Assembly (NCBI RefSeq): GCF_018127925.1
Contig: NZ_CP072347.1
Location: forward strand, 250,501-314,500
Reading direction: 5' to 3'
Source of the DNA: Prevotella melaninogenica
GTDB taxonomy: Bacteria > Bacteroidota > Bacteroidia > Bacteroidales > Bacteroidaceae
Length of the DNA stretch: 64,000 bases
The notes beneath the pieces were generated by a model that ran no database searches, was not told where the DNA came from, and saw only the letters and a list, made by a program, of their open reading frames with translations. A program made the position numbers and the translations under genes. Positions 25,951 through 33,810 of this stretch are shown one piece after another. Position 1 is the stretch's first letter; each line of letters starts with the position of its first letter.

Positions 25951-28143
25951 ATGTTGTTAAATAGATTTCCAGTAGAATACCAAATGGATTCACAAGACTG
26001 TGGTCCTGCATGTTTGAAAATTATTGCTAAACATTTTGGAAAGTTCTACTCTTTGCAGTCTCTCAGAGATAAATGCGGTATTACCAAAGAAGGCGTCTCA
26101 TTGTTAGACTTAAGTACAGGTGCAGAAAGCATAGGATTACGCACATTAGCAATAAAATGTACTATTGATGATGTGGTAAATAGCGTCCCTTTCCCTGCTA
26201 TTATTTTTTGGAAAGATAGCCATTTTGTAGTTGTATATCATGCTAACAAGAAATATATTTGGGTTTCTGATCCTGCAAAAGGTCGTATTAAGTATACTCA
26301 TGAAGAATTTAAGAAAGGTTGGTATCAAAAAGGAGCTAAGCAAGGTGTATTGTTGGCTATAGAACCCACTGCAGAATTTAAAGACAGTAAAGCAGAAAGA
26401 GAGCAAAGAAAGAATACTTTTTCGAGTATTCTAAAATATTTTACTCCTTATCAGCGTAACTTTACACTGATTTTTGTAATCATGCTCCTTGTAACAGCTT
26501 TACAAGGCATGTTGCCATTTATTTCTAAAGCAGTTATCGATGTAGGAATAAAGACCTCAGATGTAAATTTCATCAATATGGTCTTAATTGGAAACATATC
26601 TATCCTGCTTAGTGTGATGATATTCAATGTAATACGTGACTGGATATTGATGCATATTACAGCAAGAGTAAATATTGCACTTATTTCAGATTATCTTATT
26701 AAACTGATGAAGCTTCCTGTTACTTTCTTTGAGAACAAACTCCTAGGTGACATTCTTCAAAGAGCACAGGATCATGAGCGAATACGCAGCTTTATCATGA
26801 ATAATTCATTATCTTTGATATTTTCAATATTGACATTTGTTGTATTCTCTATCATCTTACTGATATACAATGCTATCATTTTCTATATCTTTATATCTGG
26901 CTCAATTTTGTATGCTGGTTGGGTATTGTTATTTCTCAATATTCGCAAAAAAATGGACTGGGAATATTTTGAGTTACTTTCTAAAAATCAGAGTTACTGG
27001 GTTGAGACGGTATCTTCCATCCAAGATATAAAAATTTATAATTATGAGAAACATAGACGCTGGAAATGGGAAGAGATACAAGCACGTTTGTATCATGTAA
27101 ACAAGCGCGTATTAGCTATTACAAATGCACAGAATCTTGGAGCACAATTCATTGAGAGTATTAAAAATATGGGTATTGTATTCTTCTGTGCCACAGCAGT
27201 AATTAAAGGAGAGATTACGTTTGGTGTGATGATTTCGACCCAATTCATAATAGGTATGCTCAATGGTCCCTTAGTTCAATTCATCAATTTTATTGTATCT
27301 GCACAATATGCAAAAATAAGTTTCCTCCGAATTAATGAGATCAAACAATTAGAAGATGAAGAAGAATTATTGTCAGTTGGTAGTACTACAATTCTGCCAG
27401 AGAACAAATCACTTATATTGGACAACGTAAATTTCCAGTATACAGCCAACTCACCATTAGTACTACATAATATTTATTTGCACATTCCAGAGAATAAAGT
27501 GACCGCTATTGTAGGAGGTAGTGGTAGTGGTAAATCAACCTTATTAAAACTTTTAGTCCGTTTATATAAACCTAGCTATGGAGATATAAAAATGGATAAA
27601 ATGAATGTAAATGCTATTAATCTACGACAATGGCGTAGTATGTGTGGTGTAGTAATGCAGGATGGAAAAATTTTCAGTGATACAATATTAAACAATATTG
27701 TCTTAGATGACGAACATATTGATTATGAACAACTACGGAAAGTTTGTAGAATAGCACAAATAGAAGATGAAATAAATGCAATGCCAAAGGGGTTTGAAAC
27801 CAATATCGGTGAGAATGGTCGAGGTTTAAGTGGAGGACAAAAGCAAAGACTTTTGATAGCTCGTGCTCTTTATCGTAATCCACAATACCTTTTTCTTGAT
27901 GAAGCCACAAATGCATTAGACACTATCAATGAAAAGAAGATAGTTGAAGCTTTAAATAATGCATTCCTTCAGCGTACTGTTATTGTTGTTGCACATAGAT
28001 TAAGCACGATTAGAAATGCTGACCAAATTGTGGTTTTAGACAAAGGGTATATTGTTGAAGTTGGTAATCATGATTCATTAATGGAAAGAAAAGGTCATTA
28101 TTTTCAAATGATTGCATCCCAAATGCCTTCATTGGATACATAA
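25951..28143 (+). CDS. Peptidase-containing ABC exporter (C39 domain, PCAT)
   Basis: This 730-residue half-transporter is both leader peptidase and pump. The N-terminal C39 domain (1-130) has the catalytic Cys17 in SQDCGPAC, His91 in SHFVVVY and Asp107 in VSDPAKG, with Gln11 or Gln15 available for the oxyanion hole; all catalytic residues are present, so it should cleave double-glycine leaders. A six-span membrane region (about 165-450) follows, then the ATPase: Walker A GGSGSGKST (522-530), signature LSGGQKQR (from 626), Walker B YLFLDEAT and switch His in AHRLST. The only double-glycine leader seen in the window is on the M15-type protein, which makes that protein the probable cargo. It is the last gene of the cassette, and no strong terminator follows directly. 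Confidence 0.94.
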   Translation: MLLNRFPVEYQMDSQDCGPACLKIIAKHFGKFYSLQSLRDKCGITKEGVSLLDLSTGAESIGLRTLAIKCTIDDVVNSVPFPAIIFWKDSHFVVVYHANKKYIWVSDPAKGRIKYTHEEFKKGWYQKGAKQGVLLAIEPTAEFKDSKAEREQRKNTFSSILKYFTPYQRNFTLIFVIMLLVTALQGMLPFISKAVIDVGIKTSDVNFINMVLIGNISILLSVMIFNVIRDWILMHITARVNIALISDYLIKLMKLPVTFFENKLLGDILQRAQDHERIRSFIMNNSLSLIFSILTFVVFSIILLIYNAIIFYIFISGSILYAGWVLLFLNIRKKMDWEYFELLSKNQSYWVETVSSIQDIKIYNYEKHRRWKWEEIQARLYHVNKRVLAITNAQNLGAQFIESIKNMGIVFFCATAVIKGEITFGVMISTQFIIGMLNGPLVQFINFIVSAQYAKISFLRINEIKQLEDEEELLSVGSTTILPENKSLILDNVNFQYTANSPLVLHNIYLHIPENKVTAIVGGSGSGKSTLLKLLVRLYKPSYGDIKMDKMNVNAINLRQWRSMCGVVMQDGKIFSDTILNNIVLDDEHIDYEQLRKVCRIAQIEDEINAMPKGFETNIGENGRGLSGGQKQRLLIARALYRNPQYLFLDEATNALDTINEKKIVEALNNAFLQRTVIVVAHRLSTIRNADQIVVLDKGYIVEVGNHDSLMERKGHYFQMIASQMPSLDT

Positions 28144-28247
28144 ACTTATTCCACATATAGGTTCCTAAGAGTAAAGTTCCTAAATGGACTGATAAATACA
28201 ATTGGGCTCTGGCATAAAAACACATACAGTGCTTTATCAATGCTCTT

Positions 28248-28306
28248 AAACCCAATTCGGTCATTAGAGCCTAAACATATTGTGGTCTAATGACCGATTT
28301 GAGTTT
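28248..28306. repeat. 19-bp inverted repeat after the export cassette
   Basis: AAACCCAATTCGGTCATTA (28248-28266) and TAATGACCGATTTGAGTTT (28288-28306) are complementary at 17 of 19 positions. A single arm, TAATGACCGATTAGGGTTT, recurs at 61829-61847, also preceded by TATTGTGGT. It could be a transcript end or a remnant of an element; no T-run follows. Confidence 0.55.
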
Positions 28307-28344
28307 ATATACAAAGCGTTTATCCCAGAGAATTATCAGGAATC

Positions 28345-28430
28345 TGTACGCTACACCTCCGTCGCTCTTTGTGCCGTCGGCACCTCCGTGATATAGCCTT
28401 AACCTCCGTCTCCTCCGTCCCTCCATGTGC
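28345..28430. repeat. GTGCCGTCGGCAC-centred repeat, copy 1
   Basis: The stretch combines CCTCCGTCGCTCTTTG, the near-palindrome GTGCCGTCGGCAC and CCTCCGT motifs. Its complement (CAGAGGTGCCGACGGCACAA, GCAGCGTACAGATTCCTAAT) appears at about 48460-48520, and a diverged copy lies at 48565-48665. Confidence 0.65.
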
Positions 28431-28511
28431 CTTATTATCTAACCATTTTAGTTTATCACTTCATATTTGGGAATAACCAATATCCTTTGATTCGCAAGCC
28501 CAAAAGCCGCT

Positions 28512-28740
28512 GCAAACCTTTGAAAAATCATTACATATCCTCATCCAAATCCCCTTCAAAATCACGAAAAAAGACATCTAAAAAGCGACTCTGTAACCAA
28601 CAGAGAATCAAGTGGTTATAAAGTAGCAAAGTAAAAGGTGCTTAATTGGACTTGAAAAGGGCGTTAGTAAGGGGCTTAAAGGGCACCTTTTGCAAACCAA
28701 AAGGGCGTTAATTGAAAGCCAATTAACGCCCTTCTGAATG
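28512..28740 (+). repeat. GGGCGTTA intergenic element, copy 3 (full length)
   Basis: This copy has both parts of the element: an upstream part (CACGAAAAAAGACATCTAAA, then AGCGACTCTGTAACCAACAG and GGTTATAAAGTAGCAAA) shared nearly base for base with the copy at 33258-33460, and the core with four GGGCGTTA/GGGCACC motifs. It ends in a perfect 14-bp stem, AAGGGCGTTAATTG / CAATTAACGCCCTT, around a 5-base loop, which could terminate transcription arriving from either side. Confidence 0.8.
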
Positions 28741-28742
28741 AT

Positions 28743-29113
28743 AGTGGACAAGTGGACAAGTTAGACAAGTAGACAAGTTAGACGAGTGGACAAGTTAGAC
28801 AAGTAGACAAGTAAACAAGTTGCTTGTTAACTCCTCTACTCGTCTAACTTGTTCACCCGTCAACTTACCATGTTACTTTGTCTTTCTTCGCAATCAACTT
28901 GTCTACTCGTCAACTTGTTCACCCGTCAACTTACCATGTTACTTTGTCTTTCTTCGCAATCAACTTGTCTACTCGTCAACTTGTTCACCCGTCAACTTAC
29001 CATGTTACTTTGTCTTTCTTCGCAATCAACTTGTCTACTCGCCAACTCGTTCACTCATCAACTTACCATACAAGCAACTTGTTTACTCGTCAACTTGTCT
29101 ACTTGTTAACTCC
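28743..29113. repeat. 8-bp TYGTNNAC array with 66-bp higher-order repeat
   Basis: Octamers in the GTNNACRA sense (28743-28825) turn into the opposite sense (28835-29113). Within the second half a 66-bp unit containing TGTTACTTTGTCTTTCTTCG repeats three times (that motif starts at 28871, 28937 and 29003). Because 66 is divisible by three, long open frames appear in it; they encode only repetitive peptides and are not genes. Confidence 0.85.
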
Positions 29114-29121
29114 TCTACCAC

Positions 29122-31428
29122 TCACTTCACGAGCATCTTCTTACCATTACGGATAACAACACCCTTATGACTCTTGCTAACTGTCTTGCCTGAGAGATCG
29201 TAAGTGGTAGCTGATTCATTCTGGAAGATAAGAGCGTTGATGCCAGTAGAAGTCTTCTTAACCTCTGTAGGAACGAAGGTAGAGCCAGCATCCTTACCAC
29301 CAGTCCAGTAAGCGAGGTTGCCGTCAGCACGATAGTTCAAGCCGAAGCCCTCTGGATTACAGATATAGAAACCTTCATCATCATTTGGGCTTATTGTCAC
29401 AGTCCAGTCGCTGGTGTACCCTGCAGGTAGGTTGTCAGCAGGCAGAAGGGTAGCGTAAGTGTTACCGCCAGCCTTAGCTGAACCCTTTGGAGAAGCCGAT
29501 GCGAGGACCATTGTAGGACCCATTGCCTTGTTGATGAGGCGGAAACCGCTGTAAGGATTACCTGTCAATGCCCAAAGAGCATAATCAGTAGTGATGTAAG
29601 TCTCGTCAATGAAGTAAACGTTAGGTGTATAGTTTCCTGACGAAACCCATCTTGGCTGGTTGCTCACCTTGAGGTTATACCAAGTAGTGTCGGCTGGTGT
29701 AGCCACCTTCATTGGGGCTGTCCATGTAGCGGTAATACGTACTGTAGCTGGCAGACTTGTGATGGTCTCCTTGTCAGCTGTCAGTTCAACATAGTCTCTG
29801 CTAAGTCCTTCAGGAATCGTCACAGCACCAGTCTTCGCACCATTGACAACGGTTGAATAGACAAATTCATTGTTGAAGTAAACCTCGTAGGTCAAAGCTG
29901 TCTTCGCATCAATGAAGATACCCTCAAGTGACACATCACCATCAATCATCTCAGCAGGGAGGGTGAAGGTTCCATCAGCATTGAAACGCTCACGTGGAAT
30001 CAGCTCGTCAACATACTGATAGGTGCCATGGCTGATACTATCGCCAGTGAGGTTGTAGCCGTGTCGCACCTTCAGACCGCTGAAGTTAAAGCCATGTTCA
30101 GGCTTCATCTTGATAGTGTAAGGCTTACCGAATGGGATAGAGATACCGTTCAGCTCAGTACCATCTTCTGCAACAACCTTACCATTGAGTGCACCTTGAT
30201 AAATCTTCACATTGTCTCCATGAACATTCAGGCGCACATCGATGGCACCACCACCATTGTTAAGGATGTGGTTGTTGTTCTCAATGCTACCTCCTGCGTC
30301 TGCAGAGTTCCAATCCACTTTGTAACGCATACGATAGAAACCGTGCTGAAGGTTGCTTGGAAGGGTAAATTCAGGCATAACGAGGGTGTTACGACCATTA
30401 CCAGAAATCTCTGTTCCTGCGCTGTTGAAGCCAGAATTCTCGTCCTCTCCACTGAGGAAAGAGTAAGCCAACAACTCGTTACCAGCGTTGGGAACAATCT
30501 GACCGCCCTCTACCTTTGGCTCAAAACGGCCGTTGTTGTTCAAGTCAAGATAAACATAGCTGTGCATCCAGATACCCTTGTACTGAACCGCTGGGTTGAG
30601 TGTCTCACCCGGTTTAGCCAAGAACGCCTGCTTGCTGAGGCAGGTGTAAGCTGGAGTTGATGTGGTAATGTCACCATAGACACTGAATGTCTGGTCGCCA
30701 AGGCTGATACCCTTGAGTCCACGGTCACTACGTGAGCATTTCGCATCCTTGCTATAATTCATCGGATAGTCCTCACGATTGGTTGTTGTGAAAGCCTCGT
30801 TGTTTACGACGATATTGTCGATATAAGCAAGGAAATCATCTTTCATACCGTTGGTGTCCTCACAATCGACAACAACAACAAGACTATGGATTTCAATGCC
30901 ACCTGCTCCCTTAACTGGGAAAACAGCATCTACCCACTTATTTGGCTCTATCTCTCTTGTTGAAAGCTCCCAGAACTGCTCTGTGTCTGTGCTCTGACCC
31001 TTACGATCCGTACGCTTTCCGAGTCCGATAAGCATCGTACGTCCTGCCTTTGGCTTGTGAATCATTACGTGTACGTACTTTGTTTCTTTGGTCAAAGCAA
31101 ATGGCTGCTTAAGGTCGATGCGCGCACCGAAAGTGTTTGAGCCAAAGCGTGAACGCTGGAAGCCCAACACATTGTCAGAAGCATTTGGTGTAGCCTTCAG
31201 TATCTCGTCGTAGTTTTTATCGATATTGCTTACTACTTGCACGTTTCCTTCCAGTGCAGCAGCTTGCTTGTTTTGGCTGCGGAAAGGCGACTTCAGCCAA
31301 GTATCGTAGACACCTAACGCCTTATAGTTCTGATTTTCAAAATCTATTCTAACCTCTTCTGTGGTCTGTGCATGAAGTAAAGAGGTGCAGAACAACAAAC
31401 CACAGGTAGCTAATATATTCTTTTTCAT
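29122..31428 (-). CDS. Large secreted protein of unknown function, T9SS-like tail, fucosidase-linked
   Basis: A protein of about 768 residues from the ATG at 31428 (MKKNILATCG); an upstream ATG at 31440 would add four residues. The signal peptide ends near LLHA-Q. The first domain (about 25-215) is a beta-sandwich resembling carbohydrate-binding modules; next comes a GEVED-like stretch (YVYLDLNNNGRFEPKVEGG) and further beta domains. The last residues (TYDLSGKTVSKSHKGVVIRNGKKMLVK region) match a short T9SS sorting tail. I recognise no catalytic motif. It follows the GH29 fucosidase gene by about 20 bp and is almost certainly co-transcribed, so a role in binding or processing fucosylated glycans is inferred. 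The stop lies at the border of the octamer array. Confidence 0.75.
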   Translation of the reverse strand: MKKNILATCGLLFCTSLLHAQTTEEVRIDFENQNYKALGVYDTWLKSPFRSQNKQAAALEGNVQVVSNIDKNYDEILKATPNASDNVLGFQRSRFGSNTFGARIDLKQPFALTKETKYVHVMIHKPKAGRTMLIGLGKRTDRKGQSTDTEQFWELSTREIEPNKWVDAVFPVKGAGGIEIHSLVVVVDCEDTNGMKDDFLAYIDNIVVNNEAFTTTNREDYPMNYSKDAKCSRSDRGLKGISLGDQTFSVYGDITTSTPAYTCLSKQAFLAKPGETLNPAVQYKGIWMHSYVYLDLNNNGRFEPKVEGGQIVPNAGNELLAYSFLSGEDENSGFNSAGTEISGNGRNTLVMPEFTLPSNLQHGFYRMRYKVDWNSADAGGSIENNNHILNNGGGAIDVRLNVHGDNVKIYQGALNGKVVAEDGTELNGISIPFGKPYTIKMKPEHGFNFSGLKVRHGYNLTGDSISHGTYQYVDELIPRERFNADGTFTLPAEMIDGDVSLEGIFIDAKTALTYEVYFNNEFVYSTVVNGAKTGAVTIPEGLSRDYVELTADKETITSLPATVRITATWTAPMKVATPADTTWYNLKVSNQPRWVSSGNYTPNVYFIDETYITTDYALWALTGNPYSGFRLINKAMGPTMVLASASPKGSAKAGGNTYATLLPADNLPAGYTSDWTVTISPNDDEGFYICNPEGFGLNYRADGNLAYWTGGKDAGSTFVPTEVKKTSTGINALIFQNESATTYDLSGKTVSKSHKGVVIRNGKKMLVK

Positions 31429-31449
31429 ATTGTTTCTCAAGTCAAACGA

Positions 31450-32976
31450 TTAATAAATTGCAATCTCACTCATTACAGGACAAGCCTTAGCATCCTTGAT
31501 ATGAATGCGGATAGCCTTAGCCTCATAGCCCGAACCATAGCTGTTTGCGGTACTTCCGTTGAGCGGAATGATACGTTTATAGCCGATAGTGGTTTGCTTT
31601 ACTTTGTTGGCAAGTGGCTTCCATGTGCTGCCATCGGTGGTATATTCGATTGAGAAACTCTTTACACGCTGTCCAAGTCTTACATACTCCTGCAAGGTTA
31701 CGTAGCGAACAGTCTGTGGGCTGTTCCATTTGAAAGTAAGGGTAACATCCTTTACATCGTCCTCTGCTGCCCAGTAAGTATCTGGATTCTCATCAATGAG
31801 GTTGTTAACAACATAGGTACGTGTCGCCCCATTGGCACGTGTACTGGTAGCTTCAACGGTAGCAGTCTTGGCAAGATTGGTCTTGAAACGGCTCTTCAAC
31901 ATAGTTCCGAATTCCTTCAGACGATTCACTTGGTTCTGTGGTATTCTTCCACTTCGGTCTGGAGGACAATTCAGAATGAGGGTTGCATTGCGACCAACGG
32001 TCTCTAAGTACATCTGGAACGTGCGTTCTGCCGACATTGGTTCACAACCAGGATGCCAGAACCAACCTTTGTCTGTAAACTTAGCATCGCTCTCGCCAGG
32101 GAGCCAGAACCAACCGTTCTCTGTGCCATACATACCATTGCGCTCAGGAGCATAGCCACGATTCTCATTACACCAGTTGGTCTCGCCTGCCCAACCGTCC
32201 TCATTACCAATCCAGCGTGCCTCACCACCGACACCCCAAAGGATGATATTTGGGCTGAGTTTATGGATAGAATCACGGAGGTTGGGTACGTCATAGTAGG
32301 TTGCACGGTCAATATTGATGGTCTTATTCTTACCACCATAGTAGCCATTCCCACCATTTGCACCGTCGAACCACATCTCAAACTGGTCTGAGCCATACTT
32401 TGCAAGCTCTGCACACTGCTTCAAAAAGACGTCCTTCACATAGCTGTCCGTACCGTAAAGACCACTGTTGCGGTCCCAAGGAGATACGTAGAAACCATAT
32501 TTCATATTCAACTCCTGTGCTGCTTTCGCAAAGAGATCAGCAATATTCACCTGCGCATTAGGGCTTGATGAGTTCATGCTTTTATGATCTGTTGTTTCTG
32601 TAGGCCACAGGCAGAAGCCATCATGATGCTTCACAACAGCAATACCGCCCTTCATTCCAGCCTCTTTTACAGCCTCTAACCACTGTCTTGGGTCTGGCTT
32701 TGCTGTCGGAGCAAAAGTATTTACATCTTCATCACCATTACCCCATTCCTTATTGGTATAGGTGTTCATGCCATAATGGAAGAAGGCATAGAACTCTGTT
32801 TGTTGCCATTTCCACTGGCGGTCAGTGGGTACAGGGAACACTGGGCGCGGCTCGTTCTCCGCATTGGGAGCGATTTGCGTCTTAAGGGTCATAACGGTAT
32901 TGGTCTGAGCAAAGCTCGTAGCCGATGCCGTTAGGGCAAGTGCAGTAAGCACACCGTGTAGAAATCGGTTATTCAT
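31450..32976 (-). CDS. GH29 alpha-L-fucosidase
   Basis: This is a 508-residue exported glycosidase. A signal peptide (to about residue 23, SFA-QTN) precedes a GH29 (beta/alpha)8 domain with the family hallmarks FFHYGMNTYTNKEWGNG, VVKHHDGFCLWPT (about 114-126) and the nucleophile Asp204 in EMWFDGANGG. The C-terminal part (about 365-508) is an F5/8-type, CBM32-like beta-sandwich (TYWAAEDDVKDVTLTFKW). Enzymes of this build release alpha-1,3/1,4-linked fucose from glycoproteins and milk or blood-group glycans; the GH29-B assignment is likely but not proven by eye. It is the first gene of a two-gene operon. The location is periplasm or surface; no lipobox is visible. Confidence 0.92.
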   Translation of the reverse strand: MNNRFLHGVLTALALTASATSFAQTNTVMTLKTQIAPNAENEPRPVFPVPTDRQWKWQQTEFYAFFHYGMNTYTNKEWGNGDEDVNTFAPTAKPDPRQWLEAVKEAGMKGGIAVVKHHDGFCLWPTETTDHKSMNSSSPNAQVNIADLFAKAAQELNMKYGFYVSPWDRNSGLYGTDSYVKDVFLKQCAELAKYGSDQFEMWFDGANGGNGYYGGKNKTINIDRATYYDVPNLRDSIHKLSPNIILWGVGGEARWIGNEDGWAGETNWCNENRGYAPERNGMYGTENGWFWLPGESDAKFTDKGWFWHPGCEPMSAERTFQMYLETVGRNATLILNCPPDRSGRIPQNQVNRLKEFGTMLKSRFKTNLAKTATVEATSTRANGATRTYVVNNLIDENPDTYWAAEDDVKDVTLTFKWNSPQTVRYVTLQEYVRLGQRVKSFSIEYTTDGSTWKPLANKVKQTTIGYKRIIPLNGSTANSYGSGYEAKAIRIHIKDAKACPVMSEIAIY

Positions 32977-33125
32977 ATTAGGTTTTTTAGTTCAGCAGCA
33001 CTTTAGACGTAGCATTTTATAAATATTTGATTGACAATGTTTAGTTTAGGTTTTTTGTCATTGCAAGCAACCTGTTTGCCTCTGTGCTGCTATATCAAGG
33101 CACCAAGTCGCTCAAAAGATAGTCG

Positions 33126-33133
33126 CAAATATA
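33126..33133 (-). promoter_or_regulatory. Candidate -7 box of the fucosidase operon
   Basis: TATATTTG on the minus strand matches TAnnTTTG and lies 150 bp before the GH29 start. There is no clear -33 element at 19-21 bp. Confidence 0.4.
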
Positions 33134-33257
33134 CGAATTAATTTGGGTATTCGTGTAACTTGGACTATAGTTTTTTTTTAGTGGGCGTAAAAACACGACG
33201 AATCATGAGTTGATTCTTCATGTTTTCTCTTATCATCCTGCCTGCTTATTACTACCA

Positions 33258-33460
33258 TAAGACTTCGAAAAATCACTACATATTTACCGTCTAAATCCCC
33301 CTTAAAATCACGAAAAAAGACATCTAAAAAGCGACTCTGTAACCAACAGGGAATCAAGTGGTTATAAAGTAGCAAACTAAAAGGTGCTTAATTGGACTCC
33401 TAAAGGGCGTTAGTAAGGGGCTTAAAGGGCGTCTTTAAGAAGCCAATTGGACGTTAATTT
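33258..33460 (+). repeat. GGGCGTTA intergenic element, copy 4 (full length)
   Basis: It is nearly identical to the copy at 28512-28740 over the upstream part and the first half of the core (AAAGGTGCTTAATTGGACTC, AAAGGGCGTTAGTAAGGGGC). The final stem has decayed to AATTGGACGTTAATTTGCCC. Confidence 0.8.
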
Positions 33461-33529
33461 GCCCCTTAATGAGCATCACTTGATTTTCAACTAAGTGAAA
33501 AAATCTGACAAAACAGAGCAGAGTAACAA

Positions 33530-33790
33530 GAGAACAAGTAAATAACGATAAGAGTTGACCAACTAAATAACGTTAAGAGCAGACCAACTTAATAACGTTA
33601 CGAGTAGACAAGATACTTGTAATTACACAAATAACTCCTCTACTCGTTCACTTGTTAACTAACCACAAGGGGTATCCCGCATTTCACGCCCCTCCCTTTG
33701 GGGGAGGGGTTGGGGGTGGGGCTGCTATCTCTCTCACACATTTCACTCCCCTCCCTTTGGGGGAGGGGTAAGGGGGAGGGGCTGGTTTAT
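33530..33790. repeat. Short octamer-like array followed by two GC-rich palindromes
   Basis: Degenerate units such as AATAACGTTAAGAGCAGACC and CTCGTTCACTTGTTAACT cover about 33530-33660. GC-rich palindromes follow at about 33676-33720 and 33745-33785, the second reaching almost to the stop of the GH31 gene. No coding signal is visible. Confidence 0.65.
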
Positions 33791-33810
33791 GGGCTGGTTT
33801 GTGGTTGGTT

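Noticed and set aside
28144-28310. Phage attachment site or integrase scar next to the export cassette
   Set aside because: There is no tRNA, integrase or direct repeat at both cassette ends, so I cannot support a defined mobile island despite the composition change.
28820-29170. Overlapping open frames of 86-116 codons in three frames
   Set aside because: They are translations of the 66-bp and 8-bp repeats, with peptide repeats such as FFAINLSTRQLV. All frames are open because the periods do not create stops.
30028-30660. Open frame of 210 codons opposite the fucosidase-linked gene
   Set aside because: It is antisense to a well-supported secreted protein and has no signal, domain or start context. 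Similar long antisense frames at 34231-34863 and 62841-63524 were rejected for the same reason.
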